From Aotearoamyces nothofagi (Eukaryota; Ascomycota; Leotiomycetes; Leotiales; Tympanidaceae), in contig JADDTR010000006.1 in the NCBI GenBank assembly GCA_015345905.1, positions 432,692 through 496,691 on the forward strand: a stretch of DNA of 64,000 bases, in the 5' to 3' direction. This document shows, piece after piece, positions 22,261 through 33,023 of the stretch. Position numbers and translations under genes: made by a program. Numbering within the stretch: the first letter of the stretch is position 1; each line of letters starts with the position of its first letter. The notes beneath the pieces were generated by a model. The model was not told the origin of the DNA and ran no database searches. It worked only from the letters and a program-made list of their open reading frames with translations.

Positions 22261-24221
22261 ATGGCAACCGTGGTTTTAGGAGCGCAATGGGGAGATGAGG
22301 GTAAGGGGAAGCTGGTGGATATCTTATGTCCTCAGATGAAGCTTGTATGCCGTTCTCAAGGTGGAAACAATGCCGGACATACGATCGTAGCAGCAGGGCA
22401 AACTTACGATTTTCATATTTTGCCCTCAGGGTTGCTCAACCCGGATGCGAAGAACCTTGTTGGATCAGGCTGCGTCGTTCATATTCCGGCGCTGTTTAAA
22501 GAGCTTTCCGACCTCGAGGCCAAGGGTCTGGCGAATGCGAGAGACAGGCTGTTCATCAGCGACAGGGCTCACGTCGTTCTAGATCTTCACCAAAAGGTGG
22601 ACGGACTGGAAGAGATAGAGCTTAAAGGCGGCAAGATCGGTACAACTGGCAAGGGGATTGGACCATGCTATAGCACCAAGGCTTCGAGAAGCGGTATCAG
22701 AATTGCGGACGTGTTTAACGAGGAGCTCTTTGAGCAGAAAGTTAGATCACTTGCTGCTGGATTCAAGAAGCGATTCGGTGATCTGCTACAGTATGATCCG
22801 GAAGAGGAGATCGCTCAAATCAAGATCTATAGAGGACAACTCGCTCCTCTCGTCATCGATCAACTTCCATTCCTTATGAGCGCCCAGAGTGCGAAGACGC
22901 CGATTCTGATCGAAGGCGCGAATGCTATCATGCTTGACATAGACGCTGGAACATACCCATATGTCACATCGAGTAACAGTGAGTGCTCCGTTTATTAGAG
23001 TAAAGGAGTAAGAGGAAAGAGCTCTAGTCCCAGTATGGCAAGGGAGTGCACCTATAATCTTCCCTCTTTACTTCAGATTCTCTCGTTACTCATTCTACTA
23101 CCCTTCTCTTTCTTAAAATGGCAAAACTGACTCTGGTAATGGGTAGCTGGCCTAGGAGGAGTATTCACCGGCTTAGGAGGACTAAATCCTAGAAACATTA
23201 AGTCCGTCATTGGAGTTGTGAAGGCCTATACTACAAGGGTTGGAGGGTAAGTGCTTCCTTGGAGCGTCTGGATAAGATTGAAGGTTTCTAGTTTTAGTAT
23301 GACAAGGGCGTACACCTAGAATCTTCCATCTTCCTCCCGAATATCTCATTGCTTATGCTATTCTATTATCTCTCGGAGTGGCGGGACTGACTCTAATAAC
23401 GTGTAGTGGGCCCTTCCCGACCGAAGCACTCGACGAATACGGGGACAAACTGCAGATGATCGGAAGAGAGTTTGGCGTATGTAACTTCTATCTTTTTGCG
23501 TTTGTGTTGCAACGCAGCCCTGAGAAACCTACGAGAAGACTTTTGCTAACCTAGAGATGCTAACTAGGTCACGACCGGTCGCAAACGACGCTGTGGATGG
23601 CTCGATCTCCCAGTGGTCCGATATTCAGCAGCCATGAACAGTTATACCGAGATCAATCTTACGAAGCTCGACATCCTTGACACCTTCCCTGAGATCAAGG
23701 TCGCTGTGAATTACAAAGATCCTCAGACCAAGGAGGTCATTCAGGGCTTCCCAGCAGACCTGTCTACAGTTGAGCACCTGGAAGTAGAGTATCTGACCAT
23801 GGAAGGTTGGATGGCTCCAATCGGAGCGTGCAAATCGTTCTCCGATTTGCCGAAAGCTGTAGGTGTTGTCTCGCGAGATGTCGCAGCTGCTTGCTGACTC
23901 TTATCTTATAGTGCAGAGCATACATTGAGTTCATTGAGAAGGAAGTCGGTGTGAAGAGTAAGTTCTCCTTTTGCTTGAGCAATGATATGAGAGTCAAAAT
24001 TCTTGGCTCTGGTATTGCGATGCAGTACACCTTGAAGCTCTCGTCTCATCCCATTTTTTGTGTCAAAATATCCTCCGATCTTGCTGTTGTCGTCGAAATG
24101 CTGACTTTCATCATCCAGTTTCGCATATAGGTATTGGTAAGTCAAGCCCCAAGCCCGCCACTTGAAGCTACTACTAACAGGCTATGCAGGACCGAGGCGC
24201 GAGGATATGATCATCAGGTAG
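22261..24221 (+). CDS. Adenylosuccinate synthetase
   Basis: Catalyses IMP + L-aspartate + GTP to adenylosuccinate, the first committed step to AMP; cytosolic. Seven exons: 22261-22978, 23147-23246, 23407-23476, 23568-23858, 23912-23957, 24119-24136 and 24190-24221. All phases agree and total 424 residues, the usual fungal length. Motifs: P-loop-like [11 protein letters not shown] (residues 7-17), [15 protein letters not shown] (about 127-135), [31 protein letters not shown] and the terminal REDMIIR. The ATG at 22261 opens the conserved [14 protein letters not shown]. Oddities: six introns, one exon of only 18 bases, and introns 1 and 2 (168 and 160 bases) that are homologous to each other. 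Confidence 0.95.
22979..23146 (+). repeat. Intron 1 of adenylosuccinate synthetase: introner-like copy A
   Basis: 168-base GT-AG intron. Its 3' 120 bases (from the TCTAGT at about 23023) align with intron 2: AGTATG-CAAGGG, CACCTA-AATCTTCC and ACTGACTCT before the AG all match in order. AGTAAAG (22999-23005) is complementary to CTTTACT (23066-23072), so it may fold. Confidence 0.75.
23247..23406 (+). repeat. Intron 2 of adenylosuccinate synthetase: introner-like copy B
   Basis: 160-base GT-AG intron in the next position of the same gene, inserted in a different phase (2 versus 1). Its 3' 120 bases (from 23287) align with intron 1 over most of their length with only small indels. Confidence 0.75.
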
Positions 24222-24695
24222 GAGAGATCTACCTGCTCTGTCACTAAACCCATGTTTGTGGGTTTGTATACACAACTCTTTTCTTCTCATCAAAATAGAA
24301 TTATCAAAATAGAATTATTATTTTCAGCCCAATTCTAGCAGAAGGGTACTCTGGTCTATCCCAAGTGCATCCTTAGTTGCCAGCAGAAGCTTTTCACAGT
24401 GCTGTGTCTTCATCAATGGGCGATTGTCCCCGCTTTCCATAGTAAAAGCAAACATGTACTCCGACGTCTTCCATATTAATTTATCGATTACTAGGTATCG
24501 GAGCTAGATCTCTTTGATTTTCTTGTGGCTATCCTTTTGCATAGTTGGTTAAGGGCTCGACATACTCCACTCCAACATGGGCAGCCTAAAAACGTAATTC
24601 GGTTCGCTGGGCCACATTCTGTGGTATGTTTTGGTAGCGACTGGGTAGTTCATAACGGTTATTCATTATTTTCGGAGAGACACGTTCTAAGTGCA
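24222..24695. other. Spacer between convergent genes
   Basis: 3' flanks of two convergent genes. ATCAAAATAGAATT is duplicated at about 24289-24316. Nothing else is recognised. Confidence 0.5.
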
Positions 24696-26233
24696 TCACG
24701 CCTCCGCCACCCTGCTCAATGTTCTCCTCCTAACCATCCTCACCCACCTCCGCCGTCTCCATTTCCCTCTCTTTCCAAGTCCAGAGGTACCCTCTTCCCA
24801 GCTCGGTAGCTGCTTTGCCTTCCCCTTCCCTTTGACTGATGTGTCAATAGCCTCATTCTGTGCTCCCTTCTCATATTCAATATCATAAACCCATCTCTCG
24901 CCCTCCGTCTCGACCTCTACCCCTGTGATTATCCGTTCCTCGACCCACTCACGACTCCATAAATCCAAGGTCCATTTCTTCTCACTCCATTCCCAGCCTT
25001 TTGGCGGTTGCACATCTTCGAAGAACCGTGTTCCTTTCGGACGTTCTTCTGATATTCGTGATCGAGATAGAGGATCATACGGCGAGGAAGAGAAGAGCCA
25101 CGACTCCCATTCGCCAGCTACAGATAACTTCTGTAGTTCGAATATCTCGACTTCGCGTGTTTCAGGTTCCGAATCAAGTATAATATCCTTAGCAATCCAT
25201 GTCTCGAGCCAGGATTTTGCTTCCTCTTCATGTGGTATAACGTGCTTCTTATGTGTAGTAATCATCTTCTGCTGAATCGTAGGGTGCCCCACAATAGTAA
25301 CAAACCATCCGCAGAAGAGGAACAGGAATCGCCATGGAATGATATGAGAGGCTATGAACATGAACACAGTGGAGATGAATAGAACAAGGAAAAGAGTCGA
25401 GGAAAGGGATTCGTTGCTAAAATTCGTCGGTGGTGTGATCAACGCGATCAACTTATCATGAACCCGAGAAAAATCTTCCATGGAATTCTGCAAATCGCGC
25501 ATATTGCGGAAGAAGTCCTTACTAAGCTCCTTAACAGGCTTGACTGTTAGAGCGGGAGCGATGGGTGGACCGCCGGGGAGGTATTCGAAATTGGACGAAA
25601 CGGTGGTCGGCGGTGCAGGGTGACGTGCGATGAAGGATGGTATAAAAATTACCAGTAGTAATGCAGCCAGAGGAAGCACAGACAAGAGATATGGATCTAG
25701 GCAGACAAAGGTATATATAGCCAGGAATGATAGAGTATGTGACCAAGTCTTCCAGCTCAATAATCTGATCACGCTGGCTTGGAACACAAACACAACACCG
25801 ATTCGAGCATTAAATCTTCGAAAGTTGTTTGACATCGTCGTGATATTGAAATTTGGACGTTCGACAAAGGCGTGGGCAGTTGAGGGTGAGCCAGTATCAC
25901 GATCCTTACTCAAATCTTCGACAGGTATTACCTGCTCCAATAGTCTGTCTGTATTAGATTCATAATCCATATTGCTCTTGGGGTGTATTAGTACTTCTCG
26001 AGTAGTCGATCTTGCATGCTCATGCCTTTTTTAGTCGCCTTACTCGTCGCCTTCTTTATCTTTTCTTTAAGATGAGCTCCCGCCAAACGGCTCCCCGTAT
26101 GCTGGCGGTTCTCGTCCTTGCGCAGCACTTCGTCATCCTCTTCACTCTGAGACAGGTCTTCATTGCCATCAAATGATACAACAGGGATCGCTTCGTCTCT
26201 ATTAGCGAAGGCCTCGAAGGTAAATTCGTCCAT
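24696..26233 (-). CDS. Pex24-family peroxisomal membrane peroxin with dysferlin domain
   Basis: Two exons, 26233-25995 and 25944-24696 (intron 50 bases, junction EK-LLEQVIPVED), giving 495 residues. The joined sequence fits the fungal Pex24p / Pex28-32 group, integral peroxisomal or ER-peroxisome-contact proteins that control peroxisome number and size. The N-terminus (MDEFTFEAFANR...IPVVSFDGN) is followed by NFRRFNARIGVVFVFQ and a hydrophobic region with several membrane segments (about residues 145-190 and 265-305). The C-terminal third carries dysferlin-type motifs: GEWESWLFSSSPYDPLSRSR, then GWEWSEKKWTLDLWSREWV and GERWVYDIEY. A basic tail ends the protein. The donor GTACTA is weak, but phase and homology support it. 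Which Pex24-group paralogue this is remains open. Confidence 0.88.
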
Positions 26234-27873
26234 GGCGAATGTGCTGATGCACACGGTTCGTTGCGTTGAGGATCTCAGAGAGCAGAACTCGAGGGCTTCG
26301 ATTTATGACTGCCAGAAACGAGGAAGTCGAGTCACTCTTAGAAGGAACAAATATCCGTCCAGAGCATTGACAGCTAGACAGACGCCTTGCTTATGATGAG
26401 GCTAGGGCCTTTCATTCTTAGCCATAAAGGGTAACCAAGAGGGATTTTGCCGATCTGATGTGCGCTGTAGATACGGGCTACTACACGAAGATATGCCGCT
26501 GATATGGACTTACGACGTTGCTGGATGAAGGGCGCTCAACTCCAGGAAGTGCGATGACACTTCTACAATATCTAGGTTATCTTCTCCGCGTTTGATGGGT
26601 GCATTGACGCGACTAGCGATAATGACGAAAGTATGCCCGCTGCTAGGGCCGGTAGACAGCTAAGCCTCAACACGACTCACCACAAGCGACATTCCGTCCG
26701 GACAAGTGGCCATAGGGAGCAACGCTCGCTGCGGCTAAGCCTTAAATGTCTGCTCCAGTGTTTCCGAACAAAGGCTACTGAAGCACGCAGGACCCACGGT
26801 ACAGAGACAGGCCAGCGCTGCCCAGGTCTGCACGATGGCCTGCGTGAAATCACAATGCTGATCCTGCATGAATTAGGGGCTGCGGCTAAAGAAAGGAGAA
26901 CAGAGAGGGGAGAAGGGAGGAGGGAGAAGGGACAAAGGACAAAGGACAAAGGAGAAGGGAGAGGGGGGAGGGCAACAAATGCTTCGGTGTAGCCGGCCAT
27001 TACATAGTCCTTATTACGCGGTATTGCCACGGGTGGATGATCTCCGGAGATTTCTACACGGCATTAATGCTTATTGCTTGCTCTTAGCAGGACTCCGTAA
27101 ACACGGATATGGAGCTTTCGCTTCGCGTCAGACGTGGATAGCAACATGAACAATAACACAGGGGCCGGCACGAGACTGTCTGACGGAGGAGAAATAACTG
27201 CGGCGTGGACATATATGTGAGCAGCCATGGCTGGGCCGAATTGCACGGTTTAATAGGCTGCACAAGAAGGTTCCTGTGGCTGCTGATGCAGCACTGCAAG
27301 CACCGCACGTACCGCAAACAATCAACCACCTTCGCTAAAGGCGCGCGACTGCCGCTCCCCTGTAAGCTTTGTTTCCAAGGGGACGAAGGTACCCAAAGTG
27401 CGGCCAAATTCAAGAGCTCATCTTCCCAAGTAGTGGTGAAAAGGGCATCGCCATACTTACTCCACCCGCCTTGTTCGCGACGGCACTGCCTCTGGACGCT
27501 TTGTCTCACAGTCGTAGCACGCATCCTCAGGTATACTATACCGTACTGTTGCGGTGCTTGATACCAGCAAATAGCTACCTCTAGAGCTCCTGCCTTTGCC
27601 GGTTTCCACTGGCCTCAAGCCGCCACTCGCAACCCCGATTGGAAATGAGGTAGCCTGTCTGGACTACTCAGATCCTGGGACGGACTGAGCCTGAGGAATA
27701 CCTATCTCACATCAGTACGGCAAGATCTCGATCTTCTTGTCGGAGGTCCCGAGCGACCTGAATGCTCTCCATGCGGAGGGAACAGCGAGCGCCCTCGGGT
27801 CCACGGCCTGCCGACTTGTCTGCCCAGAGATCGTGAGCTACTCTCGGACATGTTGTCTACCTATAAAACTTAG
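26234..27873. other. Long divergent upstream region
   Basis: About 1.64 kb between the divergent starts of the peroxin and kinase genes. It includes a homopurine stretch at about 26890-26970 with units like GGGAGAA and GGACAAA. Opposed open frames of 100-150 residues overlap each other and have no family look; they are probably chance. A long kinase 5' leader is likely. Confidence 0.45.
26890..26970. repeat. Homopurine low-complexity tract
   Basis: An almost pure A/G stretch of short GGAGAAGG- and GGACAAA-like units. Confidence 0.7.
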
Positions 27874-30800
27874 ATGCTGACAGATCACAGTGCCAAAGAG
27901 AATTACGATCCTGCTCTTAACACATCTCGGTCTCGAATAGTTTCTGCCATACAGCCAGCGTTCAACTCTTCGACTCGAAGCAACAACTCCTTGTACTCGT
28001 TTGGTAGTTATCATACATCTGCGGACCTTAACTCTTCTACGGGGTCTTATGACTTCCTGCCTTCCCTCAACTTCGACGATCTGCACAGCAGCATAGCAAC
28101 CGCATCAAATGACCTCCAGCTCAGTCAATTTCCAGCGCCTTCCGGGCAAGGAAGTGTGACCGGCAACTCTACTGGGGGAATAATGGACAATGGAGGCAAC
28201 GAGGCAAAGGCCGCGCCAGCAGGGCGTACTGGACTTGCACCTCGACCAATAAGGGGCGGCCCCATATTACGCCGGCAGAGTATATCAACACGCCAAAGCA
28301 GCATGTCGTCGACTGCCTCCACGGCGTCAGGCAATATGGACCCTCCAAGCGCCCCTTTAGCTATGCGCACACGCCGACAAAGCCAATATCCGCCAATTTC
28401 AGGCGCGAGTGCTGTTAGGGGCACACGCAAGTCGGTAGGCCCAGGTGCGGTTGCCGAATCTGACTTGAACAGAGCGTCTCAGAGACGGCGCCCAAGCCTA
28501 GCTTCGAGCACATCGATGCAAAACATGTCTGATAATACTAATCTCAATCGACCCAGTCTAGGTGGGCCGGGTAACCTTGCCAGTGATGGTGCGCGCCTTG
28601 CAACAGCACGAGCAGCAAAGGCAAAGTCTCTACTGCCGCCATCGAGGGGACAACCACGTCTTTCAACTCCTACTATGACCCCTGAGCATGCTCGACCTTC
28701 ATCATATGGAGGCAAGTCGCCGGGGCGACCAGGTGGACATGATGCCTCGACGCCTTCATCATCCGCAAGACGTATGTCCGTTTTGCCAGGAATGCCTACC
28801 TCAGCATCTCATGCTTCAGGACTCGGTGCAAGGACCATAAGCCCTACAGACGCAAGACGAGCGAGGCGTCTATCTACTTTGCACGGTGTTCCTCCAATGC
28901 CAAATACCCCTCCGGCACCGCAACTAGAGGCCACACAAGTGACACGGGCGGCGTCACGATCTCCTTCAATGCTTCCGCGAAAAACATCGACTCCATCATC
29001 ATCGCGTACCACCCCGGATATTAATAGGAAGTCCTACAGTTCGGGACTCTCCATTGGGTCAAATACGAGCTATAATACAGCACGAACATCAACCGGATCA
29101 CTGCAACCTCGGATGCCTCAGACAGCTGCAGCCTCTAGACTACCAACTCCAAAAACTAGAAATGTTCATAGTTCCGCCGGCAATGAGGAAGAGGAGGTTC
29201 CGCCGGTGCCGGCGATACCAAAGGCTTATGAGTCTCCCAAAGAATCTTATGCTGAAGTTTCATACTTCAATAAGAGAAAATCAAGCCTTCCATTTGATTC
29301 TAGTAGTATAAATAGCACCTCAACGAATGAACTCTCCGGTTCAGCCCAGTTTCGAGAGCCTGGAAAACCTGATCCGGAGCCAAGGGCTAAGAGAACTATG
29401 GCATCGGGAGCAGGATCGGACCTTGAACAGAAGAGAACTCGTGCACCGGCTAAGAAGAAGAATCTCCAGCCTCTTCGCCTGCCCCCATTAAATCTACTAC
29501 CTTTGAGCACTCCAACAGCTGCGAAAATTGCATCTTTACCTGAGCCATCATTTCCTGATGGTAACATGACACCTCCTCCACGAAGGGCGAACACAAAGAC
29601 TCCCAGCACGCCAATGACTGCATCTAAAGCATCTTTTTTCCCCTTGCGAGCACATGATGATAAAGCGGAACTGAGTATGGATCATTTTCGAAGTAGCAGC
29701 TCAGTTCCGCATGCACCAACCGAAACGTCTACAATTCGTGAAGTTAATAGTCCAAGTGCTGCTATACCCATCAATGCTGGTGCACGACCGGCTAGGCATG
29801 CCGTCTCTCCGTTCACCTCTTCATCGCTGCCAAAGGCCAATGGAGAGTACACTTTGATGCCACGGTCAAAAACAAGCGGAGACTTTGCGGGCTTGGAGTC
29901 GGCTCATGAGCAACAGAAGCCGCCTCGATTGACGGGGCCTCGTGCTCCTAGACTTGGGAAGGCACAAAAGAGTGATGGCACTAGTGCACAGACGTCAAGC
30001 CCTGATGAACCAGCGACACCTTCTTCGGCTTCATCGATACGCAGAAAGCTAAGTCTTGGCTGGAGAAGGACTGCATCAAAGGGTAGCATTAACACATCAC
30101 ACGCTGCAAGTGAACGGGAATCAGAGTATCCTCCGCAACCTCCGAAGCATAACGATATGCCCCCTCCTCGTCTACCCGCTTCTGCTACCATGAATAGCCT
30201 AAGCAGCTTCGCCGTTCCAAGCCCTAGTCCATCTATAAAATCTACAACCTACTTGGATTCAAAAAGACGAAAGAGTTCCATTTCGGGCCTGAACGTGTTT
30301 GGTGGCCATGATAGAACGCGTAGTGATAGTTGGGGTATTAATCGCAGTCCAAAGAAAGACGCTTCTTATGATGGTGGCTCTGATAACCCCAAACCGACCC
30401 CTTCCCGGGCAGGGGCTTCTATGATGGCTCCGGTTCATAAAATGCTCAACTCAAAGGGTTCAACAAACTCTTTGAAGCCTCAGGATCCATGGACTATTGA
30501 CCTTGACAGAGATGATCTATCTGCAGAGGATGAGATGAAGAAGCTCGCGTCAAAGCGAAAAGAGACTGAGCAGGCTGCAAGAACCTTGGATGCTCTTCGA
30601 AAGCGAGCTTCTGCCAAGGAGAGGGTTTCCCCGCAACAGGCAATTCAAATCGCGAGTCTCAATATTTATGAGCGTGGTGAAATTGTCGACTACAAGGACA
30701 TATACTTTTGTGGAACACAAAATGCTGTCAAGCGCGTTGGTGATCTCCAAACTGAAGCAGCGAACTTCGGATATGACGACGAACGGGGTGATTATAGTAT

Positions 30801-32137
30801 TGTAAACGGCGATCATATTTCCTACAGATACGAGATTGTGGATATTCTTGGCAAGGGCAGTTTCGGTCAGGTCGTGCGGTGTATAGACCATAAAACAGGT
30901 GGCTTGGTAGCTGTGAAGATCATTCGGAATAAAAAGAGATTCCATCAGCAGGCTTTGGTTGAGGTCAACATCCTCCAGAAGTTGCGTGAATGGGTAAGCA
31001 TGCTCCACTCCAATGCCCGATTGTTTCGCGTTCTAACGGTATGCATAGGATCCAAAAAGCAAGCACAGTATGGTCAATTTCACCCAAAGCTTCTACTTCC
31101 GCGGTCATCTTTGTATCTCTACCGAACTTCTGGATATGAATCTCTACGAGTTCATAAAATCGAATGGCTTCCGCGGATTCAGCCTAAAGCTCATTCGACG
31201 CTTCACCAAGCAACTTCTAGGTAGCCTCCTGCTCTTGAAACAGCATAAGGTTATACACTGTGATTTAAAGCCTGAGAATATTCTTCTGGCTCATCCAGCT
31301 CATTCTGAGATCAAGGTCATCGATTTTGGCTCCAGCTGCTTCGAAAACGAGAAGGTGTATACATATATCCAGTCCCGATTCTACCGCTCCCCAGAGGTCA
31401 TTCTTGGCATGACGTATGGTATGCCGATCGATATGTGGAGTGTTGGCTGTATCTTAGCAGAACTATACACAGGCTACCCTATCTTCCCGGGAGAGAATGA
31501 GCAAGAACAACTAGCATGCATCATGGAAGTCTTTGGGCCTCCAGAGAAACACTTAATTGAGAAGAGCACGCGAAAGAAGCTGTTCTTTGACTCCCTTGGA
31601 AAGCCAAGGCTTACAGTATCCTCAAAGGGCCGCCGGCGCAAGCCTTCCTCAAAAACCTTGCAGCAGGTCTTAAAATGCGAGGACGAAGCCTTCCTTGATT
31701 TCTTAGTACGCTGTCTAAGATGGGATCCTGACAGGCGTTTAAAGCCAGACGAGGCTATCAGGCATGAATTTTTGACTGGCCAAAAGTCCTCCATGCCTAC
31801 TACACGATCTACCAGAACGGAATCTCCTATCAAGCGTTACAATACTGTCGTGGCTCCGTCCGCAGGTAACAGGCCCCTACCAGAGCCTCCCGGGACCAGC
31901 TTTAAGAATGGTGTGAACATGAGAGCTAGGGACCCTAGTCCCACCAAAATAATGACAACGCGAAGGCAGTCGACAATAAATGGACTGGGCAGTTCGACTG
32001 GCAGTAAGCGTACTAGCACTGGTGGAGCAATTGCAGCTGGCAACAGTAGCTTACCAAGAGTCACGACTCGGAGCGTAAGTGCTCGACAAGACCTGGCTTC
32101 AGCCAGTGCCACGATCGCAATGAGCCGTCGGGCATAA
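27874..32137 (+). CDS. DYRK-family protein kinase (Pom1-like)
   Basis: Two exons, 27874-30993 and 31049-32137 (intron 55 bases), giving 1402 residues. The first 900 or so are disordered and rich in Ser, Pro, Thr and basic residues, typical of Pom1-type polarity kinases. A DYRK-homology region (NAVKRVGDLQTEAANFGYDDERGDY) precedes the kinase domain, about residues 986-1283. It has the Gly loop GKGSFGQV, AVKII, catalytic HCDLKPEN (about 1110), DFGSSC, and the DYRK autophosphorylation YTY followed by QSRFYRSPEV (about 1143). In fission yeast Pom1 marks cell ends and links cell length to mitotic entry and septum position; the same role here is inference. The C-terminal tail is Ser/Arg-rich. No in-frame upstream ATG is convincing. 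Confidence 0.93.
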
Positions 32138-33023
32138 TGACAAGGAAACGAAGATATTGGGTATACGTACGACTGGAGGATGATAGACTTAATTTTCCTT
32201 ATCGGCATACTGGCTTAGCATTCGTCTTTTTTCGCTACACTGGCTCATGCGCGGAGCAGTTCATACCCTTTTCTTTTCTGTTATAAAGAACATTTTGGCT
32301 TTATTGATCATGAGGTGAGGTGGTTAGCGGCTTGCTGATGGCGTTTGAAGTGTCATTTCTCACATGAGGAGGGAATTGATGGCTTGATGTATCCTAGAAC
32401 CTCTAATCAGGTAATTTGCCTGCATGACTAAATATGTGGGCGGTCAAAAAGAAATACAGTTTGTAGCTGGACTGTCGAATTCAAACTATACTTCAAACAT
32501 CGTTCTTAATCTTAATAGGATATTTTGTAAATGCTTGTACGCTTGATCCAAGTACCAAGTCCGAGATACGTGGCATCTTATGCCGTTTTTCCAAGTCTTA
32601 TCTTCGTTCTATTGCTTTGTATATGCGACCTAATTAGTAAGGTCTCGATGTGGAATTTAGCCAATGATATTCTCCTTTCAAATTTGTTGGTGCACACACA
32701 CATATATATATACATATCAATTCAAGCACAGCATGTGGCTCACAATTAAACAGTTAGGCTTATTTATCGACAGCGAGGCGCTTAGATTCTATAAGACAAC
32801 TTTCTAAGGCGCAGGGCCAAGGGGCCCGAGTATTAGTTGGGGCTATTCCGTCATCCACATCTACAGTAAAGTAACCAGGCAACCCACCCATCTGCAGGGT
32901 ATCTCATTTCCGTAACGCCGTGCAAGAGGAGAAGAAAAAACAAAAGGTGACGCCAGACTTCCAAACGATCGTTCCAGAGCTAATTACCATCCGCGAACCT
33001 CCTATATACAGGTCGTCTTCTCG
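32138..33023. other. Spacer between convergent genes
   Basis: 3' flanks of the kinase and coiled-coil genes. Contains a short CA/TA dinucleotide run at about 32694-32719. No gene supported. Confidence 0.5.

Noticed and set aside
27084-27561. Opposed frames of 118-146 residues upstream of the kinase gene
   Set aside because: They overlap on opposite strands, are without recognisable motifs, and fit chance frames in a long 5' region.
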